From: Desulfotignum balticum DSM 7044
GTDB lineage: Bacteria > Desulfobacterota > Desulfobacteria > Desulfobacterales > Desulfobacteraceae
Assembly: GCF_000421285.1 (NCBI RefSeq)
Contig: NZ_ATWO01000003.1
Coordinates: 62,001-126,000 of the forward strand
Direction: 5' to 3'
DNA: 64,000 bases
Part shown: one piece after another, positions 42,833 to 50,662 of the stretch
Layout of the letters: each line of letters begins with the position of its first letter
Numbering within the stretch: the stretch's first letter is position 1
Translations under genes and position numbers: made by a program
Notes under the pieces: model-generated
What the model was told of the DNA's origin: nothing
The model's input: only the letters and a program-made list of their open reading frames with translations
Databases searched by the model: none

Positions 42833-43335
42833 TTATTTCAGAAATTCCGCCGGACGCACGCCGCCGCCGGGTTCCCGCTTCAATATATGGATATAGATCA
42901 TGGTCGTGTTCAGATCCTTATGGCCTAACAGATCCTGCACGGTGCGGATATCATATCCGTCCTGAAGCAAGTGCGTGGTAAAGGAATGCCGGAGGGTGTG
43001 AACGCATGCCGCCGACGTATATCAGTTTCAGTATCAGCGCATGAATGCCGGAAACATGGCTGAACAATTCCCTGATCTCCTCTTTGGACAGCACCACAGG
43101 GATGCGGGTGCGTTGTTTTGCCCGGATCGTGTTTCTGAAATCCCCGAATTCTATTTCCAAAACCTCCCGGTACAGGAAAAGCAATGAGAGCTTCGTTTGA
43201 AACATCATCTGTTCCGCCCTGATAAAACTGGAAAAATTGATCCAGCCATCCAGTGTAATATTTTATTTTCCCTGGACTGATTCCCTGGGCACGGCAAAAA
43301 CCGGCCAGGTCGGCTGTTTCGCGATTCGTGGTCAT
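42833..43335 (-). pseudogene. Decayed integron integrase (IntI-type tyrosine recombinase)
   Basis: Several frames together encode a tyrosine recombinase. The N-terminal part (KIKYYTGWLDQFFQFYQ) starts at 43335. Another frame gives LLFLYREVLEIEFGDFRN, RIPVVLSKEEIRELFSHV and [14 protein letters not shown] third gives the catalytic end: [39 protein letters not shown] and [10 protein letters not shown], with a TAA at 42833-42835. The middle section, with the first catalytic Arg and the IntI-specific insert, is missing or shifted, so the enzyme is dead. The minus-strand orientation facing plus-strand cassettes is the classic integron layout. Confidence 0.85.
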
Positions 43336-43578
43336 GGTATTCCTGAAATTATTGATTATATGTCAAAGCGTATCGTCAATATATGTAATTTTTGTTGACA
43401 TCACAATAAGGAAAACATATGAGGGTTGGAAAGCGAGGAGGAATCTGTCATTTACGTCATGATATATAATGACTGTTACATTTCAACCCCAATAAAACAA
43501 CATGGACCAAATGAACGGAAAAAAACTGCTATTTTATATTGACTTTCTGGTACCGTATACGGTACAAGAATTACATGT
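43336..43578. other. AT-rich integron platform region (attI/Pc equivalent)
   Basis: This gap between the dead integrase and the first plus-strand cassette is where attI and the cassette promoter would be. TTGACA at 43394-43399, with TATGAG 17 bp later, is a possible promoter. I cannot identify attI itself. The hicAB operator is listed separately. Confidence 0.35.
43550..43565. promoter_or_regulatory. Perfect 16-bp palindrome, probable hicAB operator
   Basis: GTACCGTATACGGTAC reads the same on both strands and ends 13 bp before the hicA start. HicB antitoxins with a DNA-binding C-terminus repress their own operon through such sites. Confidence 0.6.
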
Positions 43579-43845
43579 ATGACAGAAAGAAAGATAAAAT
43601 TATATAAAAAATTAAATGAATCGCCGACAAATGCAAAATTTCATGAAATCTGTAATTTAGCAGAAGAAGTCGGGTTTGAATTTAGAAACCAAAGTGGAAG
43701 TCATAAAATTTATAAACATCCTGTTTATAAAAAAATGATGAATTTTCAACCTGATAAACGTGACAATAGCAAGGCGAAAAAATATCAAGTGTCTCAATTG
43801 ATTACTTTTATTGACGACAATAACTTAATCAAGGAGAATAAATAA
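43579..43845 (+). CDS. hicA: HicA-type toxin (mRNA interferase)
   Basis: The 88-residue basic protein has the dsRBD-like HicA layout with the catalytic histidine in NQSGSHKIYKHP. HicA cleaves mRNA when free of its antitoxin. The gene is strongly AT-rich, unlike the chromosome around it, and lies 2 nt before hicB. It is the first identifiable cassette of the integron array. Confidence 0.85.
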   Translation: MTERKIKLYKKLNESPTNAKFHEICNLAEEVGFEFRNQSGSHKIYKHPVYKKMMNFQPDKRDNSKAKKYQVSQLITFIDDNNLIKENK

Positions 43846-43847
43846 TT

Positions 43848-44333
43848 ATGAAAAAATATTCTATTAATATCATTTATAGCGAAGAAGATGAAGGATATAT
43901 AGCTACCGTTCCTGAATTTCCAGGCCTATCTGCTTATGGAGAAACGCCTGAAGAAGCAATAGAAGAAGCTCAAATGGCCCTTAAAGGTTTTATTGAAGTC
44001 TTTAAGGAGGATGGTTGCAAGATCCCTGCTCCACAAACGTTTGAAAGCTACAGCGGACAAACTCGATTGCGGTTACCCAAAAATCTTCATGCCAAACTAA
44101 GCAAACAGGCCGAGAGAGAAGGCGTGTCTTTAAATACTTATATGGTCCAACTCCTTTCTGAAAATCATATTAAGTATCAAATCGAAAAAAGGCTTAACAA
44201 GATAGAACAATTAACTTGTGTCTCAACAATTTTTCAGGGTGGGAAACAGTTGAGAAGCAATAAAAGTAAAAATTATGTAGTCCGAACCGCTGATTGGGAT
44301 CACGAAAAGACTTCTAACCTTTTTATGCATTAA
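43848..44333 (+). CDS. hicB: HicB-type antitoxin
   Basis: The 161-residue protein has the N-terminal HicB domain (IIYSEEDEGYIATVPEFPGL, then YGETPEEAIEEAQMALKGFI) and a C-terminal ribbon-helix-helix segment (RLPKNLHAKLSKQAEREGVS) for operator binding. It neutralises HicA and probably represses the operon via the palindrome at 43550. It has AT-rich codon use like hicA. Confidence 0.87.
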   Translation: MKKYSINIIYSEEDEGYIATVPEFPGLSAYGETPEEAIEEAQMALKGFIEVFKEDGCKIPAPQTFESYSGQTRLRLPKNLHAKLSKQAEREGVSLNTYMVQLLSENHIKYQIEKRLNKIEQLTCVSTIFQGGKQLRSNKSKNYVVRTADWDHEKTSNLFMH

Positions 44334-44342
44334 ATTAAACAT

Positions 44343-44747
44343 ATGAAGATAGCAAAAAAAATATTCACATTAGTTTGTGACGATATTAGATTGGAAATCG
44401 ATGGTAAAATCTCCTTAATGGGGATACAAGATAGAGATCTTGTTGTTGATGAAATTCCATATATTCTGCCTAGTTTAGCTATAATGATCTCGCTTGAGGA
44501 AATGCAAACGGAAACATCTGAGATCAATGTTATTGTAAAAGCTCCAAAAGTAGAAGCAGAACAACTTAAGTTTGTAGCACCACCGGACAAAGCGAAAGAT
44601 GATAATGATGTTAAATTGCTTGTAAAATTAACCCCATTTAGAATCAAAGCTGAGGGTGAAGTTAAAATACAAATCAAACTTCCTGATGCTAAAAAAGCAA
44701 TAACCATACACTCTTTTAAAATCGTTCAATCAGACCCATTGGATTAA
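44343..44747 (+). CDS. Hypothetical 134-residue beta-rich protein
   Basis: The product begins MKIAKKIFTLVCDDIRLEID and continues with alternating strands; it resembles the DUF6941-type proteins (LVCDD-x-R-x-E start), but I am not certain. It lies 9 bp after hicB and has the same AT-rich composition, so it could be a third member of that cassette. Function unknown. Confidence 0.5.
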   Translation: MKIAKKIFTLVCDDIRLEIDGKISLMGIQDRDLVVDEIPYILPSLAIMISLEEMQTETSEINVIVKAPKVEAEQLKFVAPPDKAKDDNDVKLLVKLTPFRIKAEGEVKIQIKLPDAKKAITIHSFKIVQSDPLD

Positions 44748-44820
44748 TTGCTTATCCTTGGTAGATCTGCTTTTGTATAAGAAACCCTATCATGCCTAAA
44801 TGAAATGTAACAAATGAAGG

Positions 44821-44858
44821 ATTAGTAACCGTGCCGAGGCACGAGGCTCGGTACTAAT
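44821..44858. repeat. Complex hairpin in cassette region
   Basis: ATTAGTA and TACTAAT (44852-44858) enclose imperfect inner pairing of CCGAG with CTCGG and an alternative GTGCC/GGCAC stem. It could be an attC-type fold or a terminator after the 44343 gene. Confidence 0.35.
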
Positions 44859-44877
44859 TGGGATCGGGGATTTAATT

Positions 44878-44935
44878 CCCAGCCATTTTCAGGGATTTTT
44901 TCCCAGCCAATTTCAAGGGTTGTGATCCAGCCACT
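44878..44935. repeat. Tandem CCCAGCCA-type repeats
   Basis: CCCAGCCATTTTCAGGGA and CCCAGCCAATTTCAAGGG lie 24 bp apart, followed by CCAGCCAC at 44928. This mirrors the multiple internal end repeats of IS21-type elements and may be the surviving end of an older IS. Confidence 0.4.
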
Positions 44936-45020
44936 GATATTTTAATTCCGTTAACCGATTTTATAATCATATATAATTCCCTCCATTTAATTCGCCTTGT
45001 AACCGTTACGTGGAGGGAGC

Positions 45021-45145
45021 ATGGATCCTATTCCCTGTCTGGGCTGTGGCATTTTCTTTAAACCGCGAAACAAACTTCAGGGCTATTGCTCCCATCCAGA
45101 CTGCCAGCGTGCCAGAAAGGCTTTATGGCAAAGGCAGAAGCTGGC
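45021..45145 (+). pseudogene. Zinc-ribbon-like small protein, cut by IS21 insertion
   Basis: The start encodes a Cys-rich motif (CLGCGIFFKPRN, then YCSHPDCQRARKALWQRQK) seen in small proteins of this bacterial group. After about 42 residues the sequence enters the IS21-type end, so the frame to 45248 is a read-through artefact. Confidence 0.55.
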
Positions 45146-45208
45146 TGTCAAGGGTCACGAGAAATTGAGCCATTTATGGTCATCAAAAATGAGCCACACC
45201 GATTCATT

Positions 45209-45427
45209 TTATAAATCTCCTTTGCCTTTTTTTGTTATGGGATCATGATATTTAAAACCGGCGTCGATCAATATATATTCCAGCATTATTCCGACTTCAC
45301 CTCTCTTTTTGAGTTCATCAAGCATCCACTTTTGTATACGGGCATTGACATGAACCCGTTTCAAGTGTGGTGGTAGTTTTGGCTTTGGTTTTCCCCTGTA
45401 TCCTCCACGGTTTTCTACCATATGCAC
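45209..45427 (-). CDS. Small ORF within the IS21-type element
   Basis: This 72-residue basic protein (HLKRVHVNARIQKWMLDELK) looks like a ribbon-helix-helix or helical accessory protein. It lies after istB inside the element. Real expression is uncertain. Confidence 0.4.
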   Translation of the reverse strand: MHMVENRGGYRGKPKPKLPPHLKRVHVNARIQKWMLDELKKRGEVGIMLEYILIDAGFKYHDPITKKGKGDL

Positions 45428-45554
45428 ACCTCCTAATGGTAAGACGATCGCTGAAGATTACCGATATTAGGGCATTTTAGATAATTGTGCCCCGTTTTAC
45501 AAAAATACAGGGCCATATTCGATGTGACTTTAGCCCCTTCCTTACTGCCCGCAT

Positions 45555-46298
45555 TCATGCTTTTTTGCCTTTCAGTCTGTAACTGTTACCCTTAATATTA
45601 ATGACGGCGCTGTGGTGAAGCAGTCGATCGAGGATGGCAGTCACGATGATCGGGTCATGGAACAGTTCTGTCCAGTCTCCGAATGCCTTATTTGACGTGA
45701 TAATGGTGCTGCTCTTCTCGTACCGGTTAGCAATAAAACGAAAGAACAAATTGCACTCTTCCCGTGTGATAGGTGTGTAACCCACTTCATCCACAACGAC
45801 CAGGGAGGATTTATAGTACCCACGGCCCTTACCCGGCTTTCCAGCTTCGTGATCCTTTCGCAGCTTGATAATCAGATCCTCCATGTTGGTAAAATAGATA
45901 CTCATGCCGGACTGACACGCTTTCAGCGCAAGGGATACCGCAAGATGCGTCTTTCCCACACCGGGAGGGCCAAGGAAAATTACATTGCCTTTCTCACGGA
46001 TAAAACTTAAGTCAAAAAGTCCCATGATTTTCTGTTTATCCAGGCCGGGTTGGAAGGCGAAGTCAAACTCATCTATGCTTTTGATATACGGTAGTCCTGA
46101 TATTTTTAGTGCAGTTTCGATGCGGCGCTGCTCTTTTGCCGCCACTTCCTCTTCGAGCAGTTCATCGAGAAAAGACAGATAGCTTTTTCCCTGTTCCTCG
46201 GCCGTCTTGGCAAGGCCGCCTAAAACTTCATAAATCCGGGGGAGCTTTAATCGGGTGAGGTTGGATTCAATGCGATCCATTACAAGGGTATTACTCAT
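45555..46298 (-). CDS. istB: IS21-family helper ATPase IstB
   Basis: The 247-residue AAA+ protein has Walker A GPPGVGKTH near residue 110 and Walker B SLVVVDEVGY, as in IstB/DnaC-like transposition regulators. It selects target DNA and stimulates IstA. The start overlaps the istA stop by 4 bp. Confidence 0.95.
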   Translation of the reverse strand: MSNTLVMDRIESNLTRLKLPRIYEVLGGLAKTAEEQGKSYLSFLDELLEEEVAAKEQRRIETALKISGLPYIKSIDEFDFAFQPGLDKQKIMGLFDLSFIREKGNVIFLGPPGVGKTHLAVSLALKACQSGMSIYFTNMEDLIIKLRKDHEAGKPGKGRGYYKSSLVVVDEVGYTPITREECNLFFRFIANRYEKSSTIITSNKAFGDWTELFHDPIIVTAILDRLLHHSAVINIKGNSYRLKGKKA

Positions 46299-47635
46299 GC
46301 AAACACCTCCTGCAGTATTTCTTCATATGCAGAGATGGAACGGACCTCAACATCCATGTCATATTGGGGTTTCTGGGGACTGATCGTCTGCTTTGCCCGT
46401 CCCTTACTTTTCTGGGCATGGTGATATTTGCGCCGATTCATGTCCATGTCTTTTTTTAAGGCTTCGTAGAATCTCTTCTTCTGGACCAGATTTCCCTTTG
46501 TTGATGGGATGTCATAGGTAACTACCAGCCAACTATTTTGAAAAATGCGTAGCTGTCCATCTTTCGAGCGAAGGATGACCTGTTCTCCTACCAGGGTGTG
46601 GGGGACGACATAGCGGTTTCCATGAAAGTGGACAGTGCAGTCTTTATACACCTGCCGGTAAATACGATATGAGGTATCAAACGGCTGCGGAGGCAGTGCA
46701 TTTAAATGTGGCTGCTCCCGCTTAAACCGGGCGCTGACTTTTTCATGGGTGGTGCCATGGATCCGTTCATCCTTTTTTAAAATCCAAGACCAGAGGTCTT
46801 TGTTGGCCCTGATTAAGTTGACAAAACCGTATCCTCGCCAGAACCCTTCCCGGATGAAGGTATAAGGACGTTCAACCTTCCCTTTAACCCAAGCAGCATA
46901 AGCAGGGGCTACTTTGGGAACGAATCCGTAATGAACGGCAAATCCTATCAGGGTAGAGTTAAATTTGTCCTTTCCAGCCAGCTTGGCGATATACACATTT
47001 TTCATGCGATCATAGAGTATCTGATCCGGGACGCCGACGAAGTACTCAAAGGCGTGTATATGGCAGTCTAGAAAGCTTGGCATGTCGCATCGTTCGATCA
47101 ACTCTGTATAGATTCTCCGGGAATATCCCAGAATCATTGAAAACAGGTACAGCTTTCTGACACTGCCATCGGGAAGTTCAACCTGAAATTCTCCGAAATC
47201 CACCTGGGCCTGGTGACCGGGTTCTGTCTCAAATCGCATGTAGGCAATTTTCTGTTTTTGTTTCTTGAGTTTACCGACCTTTCGCTTCACTGTTTCATAA
47301 CTGCCGGCATAGCCTTGGTTGACAAGGCGGTCATAAATCCAGGTGGCGGTGTAATATTCGTCTTCATCAAGCCAAGCTGTGATGGTACCGTGATAAGGAT
47401 CAAGAATGCTCGTGCGATGATATGGCTTTGGATTTTTCAAGCAGCTTTCCGGGGCTTCAAGGTATTTTTTGACGGTGTTACGGCTTATGCCCAGGCGCCG
47501 GGCTATGGCCCGCTGGGTCAAGCCGAACCTGTGCAGATCCAGTATGTCCAAAATGGTCTCCTTTTTTTCATAAACTCTCCACGATTGTCCCGGGTAAATG
47601 CAGCAACATATGCATTTACTCGGGAAGTTGAACAA
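46295..47635 (-). CDS. istA: IS21-family transposase IstA
   Basis: This transposase (446 residues from ATG 47635) has an N-terminal helix-turn-helix (LTQRAIARRLGISRNTVKKYL) and the DDE core: VDFGEF, YDRMKNV and KGKVERPY. The first 20 residues before the HTH region are Cys-rich and unlike relatives, so translation may start later; no alternative ATG with a good ribosome site was seen. It appears intact. Confidence 0.93.
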   Translation of the reverse strand: MFNFPSKCICCCIYPGQSWRVYEKKETILDILDLHRFGLTQRAIARRLGISRNTVKKYLEAPESCLKNPKPYHRTSILDPYHGTITAWLDEDEYYTATWIYDRLVNQGYAGSYETVKRKVGKLKKQKQKIAYMRFETEPGHQAQVDFGEFQVELPDGSVRKLYLFSMILGYSRRIYTELIERCDMPSFLDCHIHAFEYFVGVPDQILYDRMKNVYIAKLAGKDKFNSTLIGFAVHYGFVPKVAPAYAAWVKGKVERPYTFIREGFWRGYGFVNLIRANKDLWSWILKKDERIHGTTHEKVSARFKREQPHLNALPPQPFDTSYRIYRQVYKDCTVHFHGNRYVVPHTLVGEQVILRSKDGQLRIFQNSWLVVTYDIPSTKGNLVQKKRFYEALKKDMDMNRRKYHHAQKSKGRAKQTISPQKPQYDMDVEVRSISAYEEILQEVFA

Positions 47636-47747
47636 GGGGGATTGAAAAAAGATCCCCCTTGTTCAATTCCCTAGTGGCTCAGTTTCAAATGACCATTTTT
47701 GGCTCAATTTAACATGACCATCGACAGAGTTCTGGCTGGTTCCGATG

Positions 47748-47821
47748 ATTGCAAAGATGGACGCGGTAAAAATTTTTATCGCAGCCATACCGGGCGATCC
47801 CGGATAATTGCAAAGATGGAC
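47748..47821. repeat. 15-bp direct repeat next to IS21 end
   Basis: ATTGCAAAGATGGAC occurs at 47748-47762 and 47807-47821, 59 bp apart. It lies in debris between IS21 and the IS1380 fragment, and may be part of an eroded coding region or of an old IS end. Confidence 0.4.
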
Positions 47822-47842
47822 TCGAGGACAGGAGATATTTTT

Positions 47843-48256
47843 TTATGTTACACCCGGAGCAAAAAACTTTTTTGAAGGAGGGGTGTCATGATACGGAAAA
47901 AAATATTGTCTCCAGGCCGGATTTTTTCTCAGCAGCTCGATATCTTCCAGACAGGTTCCGCCGGCAAGGATGTTATAGGCCATGTTGGCGACATGATCTG
48001 ATTCATGATAGGGCAAATGACGTTTGAGAAGTTCAAGATTATTGTCAATTTCTTTGAGCAAACCGGTCTTCCGTGCAAGAAGATGGATCAACCCAATCCC
48101 TCCATAGGAAATACCCTGATGACGGCCATCAAATTCATAATGAATGTTGGATGCTTTGAACATGGGATGAGGCTGCTGTGTCCAGTTCTTTTTTTTAAGC
48201 TTTTTGCTGATTTTTCTCTTGCGTTTTGCCAGTTTTTTGTCGATATTCATACTCAC
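47843..48256 (-). pseudogene. IS1380-family transposase, N-terminal fragment
   Basis: The 137 residues (YGGIGLIHLLARKTGL, then ESDHVANMAYNILAGGTCLE) match the N-terminus of IS1380-type transposases, which are about 440 residues. The DDE core is missing. The short frame ends in unrelated sequence. GAAACGCC at 48261 and GGCGTTTC at 48321 flank its upstream side and may be remains of the element's end. Confidence 0.75.
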
Positions 48257-48369
48257 TCGAAACGCCTTTCCAGTTTTGTGTTTTTGTTTTGGGTAAAATC
48301 ATTATACACTTTATTGGCGGGCGTTTCGACCTTTTTTTACTGATATCTTCTACTTAAATCACGCTTTTT

Positions 48370-48552
48370 TTGGGTTTAATGGAAACAAAAGGACCTGATT
48401 TGGTAAACAAATGCCTCAATGACAAGCTTCTGATTAATTCACCAAAAGAAAAGTCAATTCGGCTTATGCCGCCGCTCGTGGTGAATGAAAATGAAATTGA
48501 GGAAATGCTTACGATTCTAAAAAACAATCTTGCCGAGAAAAAAACAACATAA
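48370..48552 (+). pseudogene. C-terminal fragment of an ArgD-type aminotransferase
   Basis: About 60 residues (GPDLVNKCLNDKLLINSP, then IRLMPPLVVNENEIEEM) match only the last part of acetylornithine-type aminotransferases. The rest, including the PLP lysine, is absent; the 5' side adjoins IS1380 debris. The fragment is followed at once by an attC-like site, suggesting it once ended a cassette. Confidence 0.65.
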
Positions 48553-48617
48553 CAGACCAGTGCACCGGATTGCCATTACGCTGTGCTGCATGGCAACCGG
48601 TGACCGGCACGTTGGCC
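48551..48617. repeat. attC-like recombination site 1
   Basis: An imperfect palindrome pairs CACCGGATTGCCAT (48563-48576) with ATGGCAACCGGTG (48590-48602), leaving one unpaired base, as in folded attC sites. Outer similarity (ACCAGTGC versus the complement of GCACGTTGGCC) and a GTTGGCC core-like end at 48611-48617 complete the layout. It lies between the argD fragment and the GNAT cassette. Confidence 0.6.
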
Positions 48618-48635
48618 TAATAAAGAAAAATAGAT

Positions 48636-49127
48636 ATGATTGAAATTCAGCCATTTTCAGAGATTTATCTTTCAGGTGTTGTGGATCTCATTTTGCCTAT
48701 TCAACAATCCGAGTTTAATATTCCTATCACACTGGATGCACAACCAGATATACTGGATATTCCAGCATTTTATCAAAAGGGAAATGGTAATTTCTGGGTG
48801 GCTTTGATTGGATCAGAAGTAGTCGGAACCATTGCATTGATAGATATTGGCAATCAAGAAGGTGCATTACGAAAAATGTTTGTAAAAGCAGAATATCGTG
48901 GTGCTGCTTCTGGCGTAGCTCAAGAATTATTGAAAAAACTAATCAATTGGTGTGAGCAAAAAGACTATACAAACATTTATTTAGGCACAACACCAAAATT
49001 TATTGCAGCTCACAGGTTTTATGAGAAGAATGCTTTTACTGAAATCGAAAAGAATGATTTGCCTGATTCTTTTCCCGTCATGACTGTAGACACCAAGTTT
49101 TATAAATATACACTTGCACAAGCGTAG
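48636..49127 (+). CDS. GNAT-family acetyltransferase in integron cassette
   Basis: The 163-residue protein has GNAT features (VALIGSEVVGTIALIDI, MFVKAEYRGAASGVAQELLK, GTTPKFIAAHRFYEKNAF). Its moderately AT-rich codon use differs from the chromosome. It is flanked on both sides by attC-like sites and stops just before the second, as cassette genes do. GNAT proteins are common cassette cargo; the acceptor is unknown. Confidence 0.85.
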   Translation: MIEIQPFSEIYLSGVVDLILPIQQSEFNIPITLDAQPDILDIPAFYQKGNGNFWVALIGSEVVGTIALIDIGNQEGALRKMFVKAEYRGAASGVAQELLKKLINWCEQKDYTNIYLGTTPKFIAAHRFYEKNAFTEIEKNDLPDSFPVMTVDTKFYKYTLAQA

Positions 49128-49128
49128 C

Positions 49129-49250
49129 CCAACAAATATTTACACCGGACCGCTTAGCGCCGCTGCAGGTCTAAAGTTAAGTGGTCTTGGCAAAATTTTC
49201 GTTAATTTGCCACCGGTTTGGCCGCCGGTGAAACTGGCGTTGGCGCAATG
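49129..49250. repeat. attC-like recombination site 2 (long)
   Basis: The left side GCCCAAC...TTACACCGG (49126-49155) pairs imperfectly with the complement of CCGGTGAAACTGGCGTTGGCG near the right end. The gap between GNAT and GrpB is entirely occupied by this element. Confidence 0.45.
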
Positions 49251-49259
49251 AAATAAGAG

Positions 49260-49835
49260 ATGGAAACACTTGAAGAAAAGGTTGCCCGGGTTGTGAAGGA
49301 AGATGTTGCCGTCGTTCCATACGATCCTCGTTGGCCTAAGCTGTTTAAGGAAGAGAAGGCTCACCTTCTGTCCTGTCTGCCCAAAACGCGGGTCAAACGT
49401 ATTGAGCACTTCGGCAGTACAGCGGTTCCTGGTCTGGCGGCGAAGCCTATTGTCGATATGCTGGTCGAGGTAACCTCACTGGATGAAACCAGGCAAAAGG
49501 TTCCCCCGATACTCGAGCCAAAGGGATACGACTTCTTTTGGCGGCCAATGTGGGGCCACGACACGCCGCCCTTCTATGCATGGTTCATCAAACGGGATGC
49601 AGGCGGAAACAGAACCCACCATATTCACATGGTCGAAGCACATTTCGAGCTTTGGGATCGGCTGCTCTTTCGGGACTACCTCATTGAACATCCGCACGTG
49701 GCAAAGGATTATGGCAATCTCAAACGGAAATTGTCCAATACCCATGCCAATGATCGGGTCGCATACACAAAGGCGAAGACGGACTTTATTGTCCGGATCA
49801 CCAACATTGCCAAAGCATACTACATGGAGGCCTAA
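49260..49835 (+). CDS. GrpB/UPF0157-family protein in integron cassette
   Basis: The 191-residue protein shows the GrpB signatures VVPYDPRWPKLFKEEK, IEHFGSTAVPGLAAKPIVDM and HHIHMVE. The fold is related to nucleotidyltransferases; the role is not established. The stop codon lies inside an attC-like GCCTAAC, as usual for cassettes. Confidence 0.88.
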   Translation: METLEEKVARVVKEDVAVVPYDPRWPKLFKEEKAHLLSCLPKTRVKRIEHFGSTAVPGLAAKPIVDMLVEVTSLDETRQKVPPILEPKGYDFFWRPMWGHDTPPFYAWFIKRDAGGNRTHHIHMVEAHFELWDRLLFRDYLIEHPHVAKDYGNLKRKLSNTHANDRVAYTKAKTDFIVRITNIAKAYYMEA

Positions 49836-49876
49836 CCTGTCAGCTCAGGTGACAGTCAGGGCCGATTCGGTTTAGG
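49830..49876. repeat. attC-like recombination site 3 (short)
   Basis: GCCTAAC (49830-49836), which fits the RYYYAAC core, pairs with GGTTTAGG (49869-49876) apart from one bulged base. An inner TGTCA/TGACA stem lies between. It follows the GrpB gene directly. Confidence 0.5.
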
Positions 49877-50074
49877 AGAGGCTGGATCAAAAAACGATTC
49901 ATTATCATTTATCCCCTCTGTAATTTCCAGCTCGGTAAAATTGTTAAAAAATAATGTGCTGCGCGCAATGGATGCGCTACATCCCCTATATTCTCCTTCC
50001 GGCAGGTGAGGCAATCGTTCTCTTCCTCAAAATACAATGTTTGACATTTAATGTAAGCCGTTATATCTTTAATT

Positions 50075-50350
50075 ATGATAAAAAATTTTAAATGCAAGCG
50101 TACAAAATCTCTTTACGAAGGAAAAAGCCCAAAGCAATTCAGAGCTTTTCAGGCGATAGCAGAACGTAAGCTCCAAATGCTTGACAGTGCAGATGAACTG
50201 CTTGATTTACGATCTCCACCCGGTAATCGATTTGAAAAACTTGGGGGAGACAGACAAGGGCAGTACAGCATAAGAATCAATAAACAGTGGCGTGTATGCT
50301 TTGCATGGTCTGATGAGCCTTACGATGTAGAGATAACAGACTACCATTAG
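50075..50350 (+). CDS. higB: HigB-type toxin (RelE superfamily)
   Basis: The 91-residue protein matches HigB: FEKLGGDRQGQYSIRINKQW and RVCFAWSDEPYDVEITDYH. HigB cleaves mRNA on the ribosome. It lies 12 bp before its antitoxin gene, in the toxin-first order typical of higBA. AT-rich, foreign composition. Confidence 0.9.
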   Translation: MIKNFKCKRTKSLYEGKSPKQFRAFQAIAERKLQMLDSADELLDLRSPPGNRFEKLGGDRQGQYSIRINKQWRVCFAWSDEPYDVEITDYH

Positions 50351-50362
50351 GAGGAATAAATT

Positions 50363-50662
50363 ATGAATAATATGCGAGCAATCCATCCTGGAGAAATAAT
50401 CAAAGAAGAGTATTTAGAACCATTAAATATGAGTGCTAATGCGCTGGCTGTTGCCTTGCGCGTATCAGCACCTAGAATCAATGATGTGATAAGACAAAAG
50501 AGAGGGGTTAGCATTGATACGGCTCTCAGGTTAGCTAGATATTTCAACACCACCCCACAATTCTGGATGAACCTGCAAATCAGTTATGACCTCAAAATTG
50601 CCAAACAAAATATGACAAAAATTGAGAATGAAATTATCCCTCTGCAAGCTACCACTGCATGA
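50363..50662 (+). CDS. higA: HigA-type antitoxin (XRE family)
   Basis: The 99-residue protein has the HigA form: AIHPGEIIKEEYLEPLNMS, a helix-turn-helix (ANALAVALRVSAPRINDVIR) and FNTTPQFWMNLQISYDL. It binds HigB and represses the operon. AGGAGG precedes ATG 50363. It is the last clearly foreign gene before chromosome-like sequence resumes. Confidence 0.93.
   Translation: MNNMRAIHPGEIIKEEYLEPLNMSANALAVALRVSAPRINDVIRQKRGVSIDTALRLARYFNTTPQFWMNLQISYDLKIAKQNMTKIENEIIPLQATTA

Larger units (their letters stand above)
45146..47726 (-). mobile_element. IS21-family insertion sequence (istA, istB, small ORF)
   Basis: The element is about 2.58 kb. Both ends read inward as TGTC, then GGTCA-x(4-5)-AAATTGAGCCA, then ATGGTCAT and GAGCCAC (45146-45196 and 47726-47673 reversed), the multiple terminal repeats typical of IS21. 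It carries istA and istB overlapping by 4 bp and a small ORF, all intact. CTGGCTG occurs at 45141-45147 and at 47732-47738, close to each end; it may be the target duplication, but the offset leaves the exact borders uncertain. Confidence 0.85.

Noticed and set aside
42925..43208. Two short minus-strand frames as independent small genes
   Set aside because: They are pieces of the same degraded integrase in different frames.
49909..50097. 62-residue minus-strand frame with CLTC and a plausible-looking sequence
   Set aside because: No ribosome site, no recognised family, overlaps the start of higB, and lies in AT-rich cassette spacer sequence.
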